This document shows, in pieces, positions 1-10,951 of a stretch of 64,000 bases of DNA. Under the pieces are notes generated by a model. The model saw only the letters and a program-made list of their open reading frames with translations. It had not been told where the DNA came from and did no database searches. Numbering within the stretch: position 1 is the first letter of the stretch; the number at the start of each line of letters is the position of its first letter. The DNA is taken from assembly GCA_027576995.1 (NCBI GenBank), contig JANBQC010000029.1, positions 1 through 64,000 on the forward strand, given 5' to 3'. This stretch comes from Dimargaris cristalligena. Lineage: Eukaryota > Kickxellomycota > Dimargaritomycetes > Dimargaritales > Dimargaritaceae. The position numbers and the translations under genes were made by a program.

Positions 1-28
1 GCTGCGCGATAGTGAGCTGCTGGGCCAT
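1..28 (-). CDS. 5' end of an unidentified gene leaving the left edge
   Basis: An ATG on the minus strand at 26-28 opens a frame that reads M-A-Q-Q-L-T-I-A-Q to the window edge. Upstream of it on the same strand lie a TATA-like CTATATA (about 87-93) and a CA/CT-rich leader, the same promoter layout seen before other genes of this window. Only nine codons are visible, so no function can be given. Confidence 0.4.
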
Positions 29-2664
29 AATGGTGCTTGGTCCGAGGGAGGGTGTGCTAAGGGGTGGTGTACAATAAAGGAACAGGTATATAGGAAAACG
101 ATTCGACCTAGTGGGAAGGTTTTAGTTGGACCAGGGCAGGCAGACTTCAGACACTTTTAATAGGAAGGTAGACGGTAATGACGGCCGATTGGGACCGGTT
201 GGTTGGGTGGGTAAGTGTATAATACACAAACGGGGGGAGTCGGGCAATACAGGCAGGAAGCTGAAACAACGCTTGACGTACAGGTGATAACAATGGGAAA
301 GGACGGATCAAAGGGGCTGAGAGGATATGCCTATAAAGAATGAGATATATTAAGAAAGGGGTGGCGGTTGGGAAACCGGCGGATAGGCGCTTTATAAAGG
401 CGGCGCATTACGCGGCTTGGAAGAAGTCTTTGGGAAAACGATGTATGCGGCGACATGTCATTGCTGCATCTTTCTGTTGAAATAGCAGACTGTTTAATAA
501 TACATACTGTATGTGTTATGCCGCAGTGATTAGCGCAGCTCAGATTGGGAAATGGACATGCTGCTACCACTGACCGCAAGAAGGTATACATTTCTTTATC
601 CGTTATGCCAAGGATTCAGCCGGATGTTTGTTATAGTCATCAGCCTCCTTTGCTGTACCAGTAGACTCGTGTGGTTTGCTGGGCCTCGTCGGTATAGACG
701 CAAGCTGCCGCTAATTCGTTAAGTACCATTCCTTCCTGCCTACCCGCTTTCGTTATAGTAGGTATTTCACGTAGATGACCACGCATGTCAGCAATAGGAT
801 GCAGTGCGAACAGTCATGTACTAGATGCTGTTTTGGCGAAGCAACCCTACAAAAAACGGATGGCCAAAACCTCCTCTTTGGTGATTTTTGGTGACAATCA
901 CTAAATTCAGCCAGTGAATTGTGGGCAAAACCAGATGCGTCTTGAAATTGACCAGCCCCCCGTCAATAGCATGTCTAGTACATTTACAGCAGACCGTATC
1001 CTGATTGGGATTCGGAAGTCCCACGCTATAATAGTATTCAAAAGCCACTATGCATGTGTATAATTTGGGTGGAATGGATAACCTCATCAGGAGGGAGTCC
1101 TTCAAGCCACGTCTTTCCACCCTTTTATTTTAGACAAGTTCAGTTGCACAACAGCTTGTTTAACAGATCATTGTGCGAGGTCTTCTCAACTAACATTGGA
1201 GCTTGTCGATCCCTCCTAGCAAACTTAATGCCCTGCTACTGAACAATAAAAACAGGTTCATATTATGAAGCAGCGCACTCGGGTGACTCATTGGTGTGGG
1301 TCCATAGTTTATCAGGGTATGTTCTAAAGGCTGGAGCTGCGATCTATTGCAATCCGATTCGGTCATGCATCGCTAATATTTTAGCCATCATTCTACCTAG
1401 CGTATTGGTATCTCTGTTTTTACTTGACTTACAGGAGCAATCTATTTGGATAAAGAGTGTGTTACAAGTGGGAAAGCAATCCCAATTCAAGGACGCTTAA
1501 TGTAGCTATTAACTTCAGCAAGTCAGAGGCCAAATATATACCAGTCTATTTGAATGGTGTATCCATCGCCGGAGGTCCTCCCATGTAAGCTATGAGAACC
1601 TTACCCATGCATTAAGAGGCTGTTAGTGACGTATCGACCATTATTCATATACGTAAGGTCTAATTTGCGGTTATCCTTGCCGGACCAGCACTCTCCCCTC
1701 TAACAAGACCTCACAAGTATATGGGCTTGGGCACTATATATTCAGCGGAGCCATCGATCTTCGAATTTTTTAGTGCAATGTATAATACAGACATTTTTAG
1801 AATATGGTGGTACTCTTTTATTCCTGTTGATACGCCCATATGCCCACAAATGTTGAAGGTTACCGACTATGTGTTATAACAACAGGAGAAACCCCACTAG
1901 AAGCACGATTACTGGATACAAGGACCGAGAAGTGCAGATGCAGTAATAATATACTTGATGAAACACCGAGTGTTATTAATAGATACAATCGTAGTTTAGC
2001 GCAATTGTTTAGAAATATTTAAATATATACAGCGTAATTGCTAGGGAATTTCCTAAGCCCGTGGGATATAGCCTGGCGAACGGGGTTTTCACTATATTAT
2101 CGAACTACATATGCAATAGTATTATGTATTCTACCGGGTTTCGGTATAGTAGCCTCCTCATTGAAACTATACTAACACCATAAATAAAATTTTCATAGGA
2201 CACCTTCTGAATAATCACTGTGACGAATTTATATGGGATTGGTTAAGGTCTGGCCTACTTCTCTAGCTACTAATATAATACTGTAACCTAGTGCCGAGTG
2301 GGACAGGATAACGTGTAAAGAAATTAGTGCTGAGAGGAGCAGGCGTGAAGGCAAAATAACTATAGGCGTATTGGTAAAATAATAGTATTTTATTTAAAGA
2401 CACAGAATCCTTTTCCACTGGGCGGGTGGTTAGTTTTATTCTTCTGGGATGAGGTGTAGTTCTTGTGTTGGCGAGGGAGGATCGTCCTCTTCCATTAGGG
2501 GGGTTGGTTGGACCCCCATATACATTGGCGGATCATCTTCCAAAAGGAGAGTATAATGTGGTCGGCTGTCCTCCTGATTATGAGGGTTGGAGTTTCCCCT
2601 AGGTTGTAATACAAAGTCCCCAAAGAATATATATACATATAATTCGAAATTCCAAAAATAAAAA
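29..2664. other. gene-poor AT-rich interval
   Basis: I see no convincing gene in this stretch. Open frames of 60-100 codons occur on both strands but show no recognisable domain, no GC-rich codon preference like the real genes here, and overlap one another. The first 200 bases probably hold the promoter of the gene that leaves the left edge. A palindromic CTTTATAAAG sits near 391-400 without a coding region I can attach to it. Confidence 0.5.
2650..2664 (-). terminator. Pol III T-run terminator of the 5S gene
   Basis: Immediately after the 3' end of the 5S RNA the minus strand reads two runs of five T separated by one A. Runs of four or more T in the coding strand end RNA polymerase III transcription. 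Confidence 0.7.
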
Positions 2665-2780
2665 GTTGTAGCATTGACTATTCCCAAGTGGTCACCCACC
2701 TCAGTACTAAATCAACTGATCGGGGCTTATCTTCGCAGATCTAACGGGATACGGAGCATATCCCGACATATGGCCACAAC
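2665..2780 (-). rRNA. 5S ribosomal RNA gene
   Basis: Read on the minus strand, this 116-base segment follows the eukaryotic 5S rRNA pattern: a conserved GGCCATA near the 5' end, an internal box-A-like GATAAGCCC stretch, and the highly conserved block GTACTGAGGTGGGTGACCAC followed by TTGGGAATA. The termini GTTGTGG and CTACAAC pair over seven positions (one G-U), closing helix I. Directly downstream on this strand comes a TTTTTATTTTT run, as expected for an RNA polymerase III terminator. No other rRNA gene is nearby, so this is a dispersed 5S gene, an arrangement known from many fungi. The central part differs from familiar 5S sequences, so a recent pseudogene is possible, but the intact closing stem and terminator favour a working copy. 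Confidence 0.85.
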
Positions 2781-5700
2781 TGAAAAATATTTATGTATAC
2801 AGTATGTTATTAGCTACATTTAAATAAATTTAATTTTCGAAATCCCAAAGCTGGTTAAACTTGAATTGATTCCTGATAAAAGTATATTAGCCTAGACGTC
2901 CAGGGCCCAACCATGACATTTAGGCCTAATAAACCTGGAGGAGTCACATGCCCCTATTGACCTTGATCGGGGTTAGTATCCAATTATATTGCCATGAAAA
3001 ATTTGCATCGGTATTGCATATTATTTCTACCGATTCTATTATATATACGAACCTTTTAGCAAATAAATAAGGTCAATTAGAGATGTAGTATTAGAATTCT
3101 TCAACATAAGCGAATTGGATATTGAAATGTATTCCATTAGCAATGTCAGTAGGGCGACTGGTTTAAACCTACAACACATACCTGCTATGGTCCCGGTTTG
3201 AATTTAAGGGGATTTTTTGGAGGAGTAGCAACTGTTACTTGCTTTAACCATGTCTGGAAATCCTATGTAGGGTGATGGAATTATCTCACCCACCCTTCCA
3301 CTCCCGACACTAAGAGATAGCTACATCACGCCATTAGCATTGTTTAGTGGCCAATAGTCTGATGGCTTCTACCCTGATCTACTTCGTAAATTAACATATT
3401 ATGTGGCAATATTGCCATCTTATCCACTTTCATCGTGGTTTATGATGCCCTTTCCCACAAGCTAGTTACTTGGTATTTGAAGCTTGGTGTTAAATAAAAA
3501 CAAGGGTTTGTCCACTCTGTCTCTATGCCAAAGTTATGGGAGATATCAAACCAGCCACTAACCCATCAGACGCGCCTCATCACAACCACATATAGTCCAT
3601 TAGGATACCGTCATTTTATCCCGTCCAGGAGTAGCCGTATAATGCTGCCCAATGTAAAGATTTCGGCCTACTAAATATTGACCCCGGGTGGGGCATGGGC
3701 GGAATTAGGATTGCATGGTCACTCTGCCTTACCTCCAGCCGTCAAGAGACCTGGGGTGACCCATTCAGTTGTTTACTGAATATTTATCTCTCCAGACTAC
3801 ATAACCCAATATATTGGTCACTCAGGTGAAAGTGCGACTCTCCTCAATTGAATAACTATATCGATACAGATTATATTGACAACTGTTCCAACCACCTCGT
3901 ACATGCGCCTGGTTCTTCGGGTGATATTCCTTCCGCAGACTCATGGCTGGGCTATCCGGCATAGGTACAAGGAGACCCCAAAGGGACTAATACCGATAGG
4001 TTCATCGATGTAAAATACAAATGGATGGTCATCTTGTTATTCTCCCCAATCCATGTTAAGCCGAAGCTCCGTACAATTTCAATTCGCACAAGAGTGTAAC
4101 ATTCTCAGTCACACCATCAGGCAATATCAGGGGTTTTCAACGAAAGGGGACTTAGCTACCATTAGCAAGCCTTGCTCGTTTAGTTAAGGGGCTCTAGTCC
4201 ACACTTATCCTTTCCGATCAATGGGACAATGCATTGGTTCTAATTCAAATATCTTGTCAAACTGGTGTTAGAATGGCTTTTCAGACAGGTGATCATGTGG
4301 ATTTTATAATTTTTCATCCGTAATGGTGGGGTGCCACAAGTTTTCCCACATACTAAATTTTGGGACCCTTTGGTGAACTAAGGATAGTGTAGGTAGGGAA
4401 GTCGGCAAACTGCTAGCACAACTAGAAGTCGAGCCGGTCTCAGATTAGGTTAATGGGCAATTCGCTTAGCTTTCCCGCATCCTTTTAGAAATGGAAGGGG
4501 TGGACGAACCACGCTGTACTACTTGCCTGGAAGTCGCCTTTTTACTTCATAAAGTCGAGCGGACAGGTCTTTGGACATGTCCTTCTTATAGCTAAGGGAC
4601 GAATTACATGACCTCAGAGGGATTATGTTGCCGTGAGTTGCCCTGATTTTATGGAATACCGAGGCAGTAGGGTCATGAGCAGTTTTTCTACCAATTTCTT
4701 TGGTTTTAACAAGTAGATATCTATCGGTATTTAAATAAATTAATACAATCCCGAGGTCTGTTGCCCCAGCCGCTTCAAATTCTGCTAGACACCGCTCCGA
4801 ATTTTGAGTGGTATTGCGAAGCAGGACCAATGTCAGCAATCATAATTAGGCCAGTCGGAGGAATTGGATGTTGGTCTGTTAACATATTTCCCCTCAAACC
4901 CGTAACGGGATCACCGGCAGGGATAGGGGCAATCTCTCTTTTCTTCAAATGCATAGAATGTGGTTGTTTCACGAATTGGCCCTTATAACTCTTGGCCAAA
5001 CTATACGCTGGAGCTTGTGTATGGTGGTTTATACAGCTCGGATATGGCTCTTTAATACATCAATTATACGGGCATTAGGTTTACAATGGCTAATATTGTT
5101 GATATTCCAAAGTCAGTCGACGTATAGACCAGAGGTTACACTCTAACTCATTAGACATGCCCCGCTATAGCGGCTTGTTATTATTTAGCAACTGCCTATC
5201 AGTTTACATGCCCCAGTTTAGAAACCACGCGCCCCTCTGTCCTCACTGTGTGACACTCTCTGACGAAACAGCCGCACATGAGTTTTCGCCTTCTCTGAAA
5301 CCATTTTATCGAGTGGTCAGTTATGGGCCAATTGTACAGAATGGACGCACACCAAGGCCGATGGAAGAGAACGGGAGAATAGTAGCCAAGGTAGACCTCG
5401 TGTGGGCACCACCGTTTACTGAGAAAGCACACGTAAAGGTGTAGTACAGGGATTGGCGTATTTCTCTCAATGGTTACCCTAAGGGCGCTACACGAACTTC
5501 CCCGGATTGCCAATCCAAATGAAAACTAACAGCCGAAAACAGCAGCTACAGGGCTATCTTATCCGGCCAGAATCGGAAGGGGGAAGCTGGTATCAGAATT
5601 AGTATGCCAGCATGTTTATATATCTTTAGATAGGTTTACCATGCCCTTGGAGCCTGGAAATTCAAGTATTCGGAATAATTTCAAGTCGAGAACTAAATAT

Positions 5701-6398
5701 CACAATAAGTTTCTAGGTCCATGACTAGGTTATTGACCAAATGAGTCCTAGTTGACGTATTTATCCCTGCTTAAACTTCCAACCGAGACGTGTTACCATT
5801 AAGGGTAAACCCAATGGATGGGACTCCCTAGGGTTTTGACCTTAACGGCAAGACGGCCCGGGCTTGGGTTTGCCTATTGTATTTGAGAATAAAGTTTCTT
5901 TACTGTAAGTAGGAATGGTCGCGGTAATACATCTTCTTTTAATGTTACGTTTTTTTTTGTTTTTACCACGTCAAGGGCATACTTCCCCAAAACCTCATCC
6001 CATACCATTGCGGAGGTGGGGTTGGTCGATGCAAATACTCAGATGGCATTAGACAAACTACGCACACCGATCCAAAGCCAATAGAACTGAGTTGTCCTAC
6101 GGGGTGGACATTGGACTATAGCCCAATACCTCGAATTAGTGTAACGACCGAAAAAATCGAGAGTTCACTTGGTACTTTTTGCACGCGAAGTTGAATTTGC
6201 TCTTAAATACTGTGTTTGCATAGGCTCCACTATAATAGCTATTAAAATGTGCATGAGCCAATGATAATGTAATACACCATAAGCTGGGTCTAATTCTTAT
6301 TTCTACACAGCCAATGTTGAGTGGAACAATCAAGGTGTATCACAGGTAAAGACCCTCTATAATACCTCCTAGCCCCGACCCCAACCACCACTGTACCC
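2781..6398. other. gene-poor AT-rich interval
   Basis: I see no supported gene here. The longest frames (for example 4519-4839 minus, 5157-5444 plus and 5199-5513 minus) overlap each other on opposite strands, carry no recognisable motif and lack the promoter and leader layout of genes in this window. A decayed mobile element cannot be excluded by eye. Confidence 0.45.
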
Positions 6399-6408
6399 TA
6401 TATATAGG
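6399..6408 (+). promoter_or_regulatory. TATA box of the 109-residue secreted protein gene
   Basis: TATATATAGG lies about 110 bases before the ATG at 6519 and is followed by a purine-poor leader rich in CCA and CAAC, the usual leader composition of genes in this window. Confidence 0.5.
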
Positions 6409-6518
6409 ACTACATTACTGCTCCACCTCCAAAACCCACATCACCATTTTCCGCAACCGATTCCAACCGACTTCCCACATACCTCTGCAACCATTATTAC
6501 ATAGCCCCACCTCTCACT

Positions 6519-6848
6519 ATGAACTGTTTGTACATGCTCACCTTGGCCGCGGCCCTACTCGGTCTCTATTTCACTCCATTGTATCATGCCCAGCCCATCG
6601 GAATGGATTCAACCTACGATGAAGTTTCATTCTCGGCCAACCAGCTGAGTGCAACCGGCTCCCCTCCTCGCAACTATGCTGGCGAACCCGAAAAAGTCAA
6701 AAAAATCAGCGAACGACAATGCCCTGTCTGTAAGAGTGTTTACTTTACTAATAAATTTAACGGTCATAAGTGCCATCCTAAAAACCGATTAATTTGCCTA
6801 TACGCTTGGTTCATGAGGTATGATATTTTCTTCCTTAAATATGTTTAA
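6519..6848 (+). CDS. small secreted protein with a Cys/His cluster
   Basis: I do not recognise the family. The 109-residue frame starts with a hydrophobic stretch (residues 4-22) ending near HAQ at 23-25, which reads as a signal peptide with mature protein from about residue 25. The middle is polar. Near the C-terminus is a cluster C68-x2-C71-x11-H83-x-C85 (H86 adjacent), a spacing reminiscent of small zinc-binding knuckles; this could instead be disulfide chemistry if the protein is exported. A TATA box and CA-rich leader precede it, and A/T-rich polyadenylation-like sequence follows. The last residues are uncertain: a GTATGA donor inside the frame at about 6817 and an acceptor CCCAG near 6880 would make a roughly 60-base intron and replace the tail with a few residues ending at a nearby TAA. 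Confidence 0.5.
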   Translation: MNCLYMLTLAAALLGLYFTPLYHAQPIGMDSTYDEVSFSANQLSATGSPPRNYAGEPEKVKKISERQCPVCKSVYFTNKFNGHKCHPKNRLICLYAWFMRYDIFFLKYV

Positions 6849-6884
6849 TTAAATATTTTAATTTAACGGGGTCAGGCCCAGAAG

Positions 6885-8189
6885 GCCCTCGCATTAACCC
6901 CAAATAAATATAAAATAAATAAATTGGCATGAGATAAGGACACCAAAGTAATATGTGGGGAGGTCACTGAAATAGGGTTTCAATATATACAGCAGGATAA
7001 GCCGAGTTAAGAAGACAGCTATGAAGCACGGGGCAAAGGGGAAGGAACGATGGTGCCTTATATAGGAGGGGTAACTAAATTACTGATCGCTTAAATCAAG
7101 GTGAGCATACCCAAATATATAGGAAATCGACAAAGTGAAGAAGGCTTAATGAATCATGACAACATGCCATGTTATTCGGGTTTACTCGAGAAATACTCCG
7201 AATACTGGGGGCTCTATAACGCAGTATCGTGTAGTTTATAAATAATTATGCGCTGAGAGTCACCACCCATTAAACGGACAATTGGCACCTGTTTACTTTA
7301 GTATATCCCACCCCGTTTCACGCCAAGATTCTCAAAGCTATACTGTATAATGGGTGGGCAACTCTTGACTGCTTAATGGCTATAACGTGAAATAAAACTG
7401 GCTATAGCAATTTGAGCAATAAAATAATTGTCATCGTGATTATACACAGCTGTTCGTAAACCCCCCATAGACAAAAGGCAAGTAGGTGCGAATGATTTCT
7501 TTTAATAAGATTGGAATCGAATGCAATACCTTTTCCTGGTTGTTTACCGGTGTATGGTTCGCATTTGTGTGGCCCAGTCCCAGGCTAGTGAGGCATCTAT
7601 ACTACATTGTACACAGAAATATAACATAGTATAATTAAAAGTAAAGGTGTGTAAACTATACATCGACCAAGTTGTGGTGAAAACCTCTTTGCCAGACCTC
7701 CGCTAGTCTCATATTTGTGTATTGGAACCTGAAATTCACACCTCACCTGCGGAATCTTATCTAGGCGAACATACTATACACACAAATAGTGCTCATGTAT
7801 CCACCGCTGGGTTTGATATAACTCCGGTTAAGTTTTTCGCCTGTAAAGGACACTAGTGTAAGCATCCGAGTGAACCTTTTAGTACTTGTAGCCATAGCTC
7901 TTCTAACAGAATATGCCGCGCCTTGCCATCCCTTCAGAACCCGTCCCAAACACATCTCTAATTCAATAATTTTTTAAAAAGTCCATAAATGAACATTGTC
8001 TTAGTTATTCGTGATTATAAATATTTATTAGGTGATGGAAACGACAGCTGGATAAACTAACAGAGAGGAATGGAATTCAGGCCGAATCGGGGCTCGACCG
8101 GGGGCGGTATATCTTGAGTGGATGACGGGTGGTGAGACCACAAGACTTTCTGGGGACGAATGTAGCGGGGGGCGGAAGGGGGGGGGTAT
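6885..8189. other. intergenic, nothing supported
   Basis: AT-rich sequence between two small secreted-protein genes. A TATA-like TTATATAGGAGG occurs near 7058 but no convincing coding region follows it. The frame at 7761-7955 (minus) has no recognisable feature. Confidence 0.45.
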
Positions 8190-8363
8190 TTACCAGCCCC
8201 AGCTGGAGCCCCAGCCAAGGCCGACACCGCCGCTGTCGTTGCCGGACCCGCCGGTCAATTGGCGCTTGCTCAAATCAGGGGCGCGGAACTCAGAAGGGCC
8301 AGCCTGGGCACCAACGAAGAGAACAGCCACGGCGGCGACAACAGCGAAGCGAATGGAAACCAT
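8190..8363 (-). CDS. secreted peptide precursor, 57 residues, Kex2-type site and Gly/Ser/Trp-rich tail
   Basis: This small gene encodes M-V-S-I-R-F then an Ala/Val-rich hydrophobic segment to about residue 20 (a clear signal peptide ending near AQA), a short acidic and proline-containing pro-segment, a dibasic Lys33-Arg34-type site (S-K-R-Q), and a final tail of about 22 residues made largely of Gly, Ser and Trp, with G-W-G-S-S-W-G-W just before the stop. Codons are GC-rich like the strong genes of the window. A TATAAAA box sits 113 bases upstream and the leader is CA/CT-rich. The layout (signal, pro-segment, KR, short mature peptide) matches precursors processed by Kex2-type proteases in the Golgi. 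The role is unknown: a signalling peptide, a cell-wall or adhesive peptide and an antimicrobial peptide are all possible. Confidence 0.7.
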   Translation of the reverse strand: MVSIRFAVVAAVAVLFVGAQAGPSEFRAPDLSKRQLTGGSGNDSGGVGLGWGSSWGW

Positions 8364-8475
8364 TATTGATTGAATGGATATGGTGGGTGGAGAGGAGAGG
8401 AGTTGGATGATGAACTGTGTGTTGGAAGGAAGTGAAACTGGTGAATATCGCTTCTTGGTGGGCGCAGAAGAATCC

Positions 8476-8482
8476 TTTTATA
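8476..8482 (-). promoter_or_regulatory. TATA box of the peptide precursor gene
   Basis: TATAAAA on the minus strand, followed by AGG and then a long leader of CCAC, CAAC and CTCTC motifs up to the ATG at 8363. Confidence 0.6.
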
Positions 8483-10951
8483 TTAGCCGGGGGAGGGGGG
8501 TTGCTAGGATAGAGCCAGCACATCGATGGGTGCCTCATGGGACTTGTGACCTAGTCCGCCAACTGATACGAATTTCCAAGGGGTCATTAAGGTGTGACTC
8601 GTTGGCAGTTTGACACTCTGCTTCTACTTCCCAGGGCGCATTAGCTTGTGGTGTAGTAGGCCTTGCCGGCACCAATTGCATCCATCAAGACGTGATTGCC
8701 AGAGTAGGTTGGGTTAAACACACGTATTCTGCCGGCCAAAGGTCCGGCGTACGCGAAGGATTCACCAAATTCCCATAGCTCCAGCCAAAGGTGGGTTATT
8801 TACACTGGATTGGTTAAAGTAAGCCTAGCCCAGTTAAATGACAGACAGGGCTTTTGACTAGGGAGATGATCCTGGTCGGAAAGTGTCTAATCGTCGGAGA
8901 GCTGTCAGGTTCAGTTCCCTAGTGGGTCGACGCCTTGTCAATCACCAAAGGGCTCATATCCGTATCCCATGTGGAGCGGAGATACCATTACCCAGCGCCT
9001 ATACGCAATCACTGACGAATCTTTGGACATTTAGCGTGGGTTGACGAGCTGACCACCAATTAAATAAATGATCCATCAGTGTGGTGCCTCTATTGGCCAA
9101 CTAACCTGTCTAACCCAGGGATGAGAACACTTGCGCTCTGTCTGGGCCAACCCCCTACGAGGGAAGTTTGCCTTGACAACCCCGCTTCCAGGCATACCCC
9201 TGGATTGTCATTCAAAGGATCGTTGTATACTGAGAGTGAAGTGTTTGGTGGCCTTGCACGGCGGCTCTGTTTTTGGCCCTAAATGCCCACGGGTGGCCTT
9301 ACCCATTGACTTTAATTGACTTGCTCGGTTCTGGACCATAGATAAAGCCAGGTCACCTAGTCTGCTACAACTCAGCCCTCCGATTTGGCGAATTATTCAC
9401 TAAGTCCGATAGCGTGCTTCAGCCAAGCACTTGAGGGCTGCTATGCCGTAAAGGCACTAACTAGGCAGGCTAATCGTCTTGGTAATGATTCCGGCAGTCC
9501 AAGTTCCTTGGTGGCCGAGACAGTTGAGACGCAATCACTCGAAAAGCGCCACCAGGTAATCGCAAACGAGCATGGGGTTTACTGGATGGCAGGCTATGTT
9601 GATCCACCCAGAAGGCAATAGGTTCAGCAGTAGGCAAGATTTCGAAGTACGAGCCCGCGCTGTCGATTAAAATCTTCTGAATGGTTTTATTGGGCTGAAA
9701 GGACCTGGTTAGGAGTATATGTGAATGACTTGCGACAATTACCCGACCATGACTCGTAGACCACCCCAGGTGATATTAGAATTGACCTAGTCTGCACCAG
9801 ACGGACTTTCTAGTTCTACCCACGCATGCAAGACAGGGCCTATGGTGGTGATGTAGGGGGAAATATTGGCGAATGCCATAGATTCGCCTAGCACCTACCA
9901 AAATTACGCGACCGGAGCTATGAATATTTCAATTTTAAGAACCCTGTACTATACCTACAACGTCGATTTTTAAACTTCAGCCGTATTGCAAATCACCTAG
10001 GTCAAACAGTTGGGCGATTGGTTGAAAGTAAGTAATACATTCGAAGTAGAAAATCATGGAGGTGGTTTAGGGCGAACCGAGGCCGCCAGGATGAACCAGG
10101 CGACGTTACCTATTGCCCTGCGGAGTGGTGGTACACCTCGTTGACTTGCGCAATATAAGTCCAAGCACGCGTTTTGGGATTTCAAAGGGGCGTGATGTCC
10201 AGATTCATTCATTGGATGGTTTATTTCTTAATACGGAGAGGCACTAGTGGTTAAGGACTTCCGCTAACCAAAGTTTGTAACAGGTGATCCTGCTAATAAG
10301 TCGACAGCCTGGGAACTATAATTCAGATTTAGCTGATCGCCGCTTGACCAGCTGGGCTTCAACCTGAAGGCATCTTGGCTAAACCATTTTCCGGTGGTCA
10401 ACCAACCATTTTGCAGCTTGTGATTTTAGAAAAATATTTCCCAGCAGACGCGTTGTGATTCTACATCAGATATAAATAGGAATAGATATTGTATTTACGA
10501 GACAGCACTAAACAAAGTTAGGGAAGTGTGGGAAGGAATGCGACTGGAAAGATTATACAGCTTCAGAGGGGAGAAAAATAAAAAGAGAATTATAGGAGGT
10601 AGAAAATCAGGTAAAGGAGGGGTGCCCCTACCATTTAATAGGACTCAGTAAACTCCTGTAGCAAAATAAGACAAATACAAGGGGGGATCTAGATACTATG
10701 ACTGGTGTAATTTCCACATAGTACGGTGGGATCGACAGCCAGAGTTCTTAAGATAGATAATTATTATATCTGCCGGATCCCATTAAGAAGGGCCAGCGAG
10801 TAAAACCTTACAATTTCAAAAAACCAAAGCTAAATGATATCAATAATTCTGGCTGCTTTTTGGGAAAACAAATAAAAAAAGATGGGGTCCGGGGAAGGTG
10901 GGATTAGAACGACTAATGCCTGAAATTCCTGACCACCGTTTTACAAGGCAA
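8483..10951. other. intergenic, nothing supported
   Basis: About 2.4 kb without a supported gene. Frames such as 9079-9282 and 9385-9621 (plus) show no motif, no leader and no family resemblance. The right end holds the 3' flank of NUS1, which contains AT-rich sequence near 10840-10890. Confidence 0.45.
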
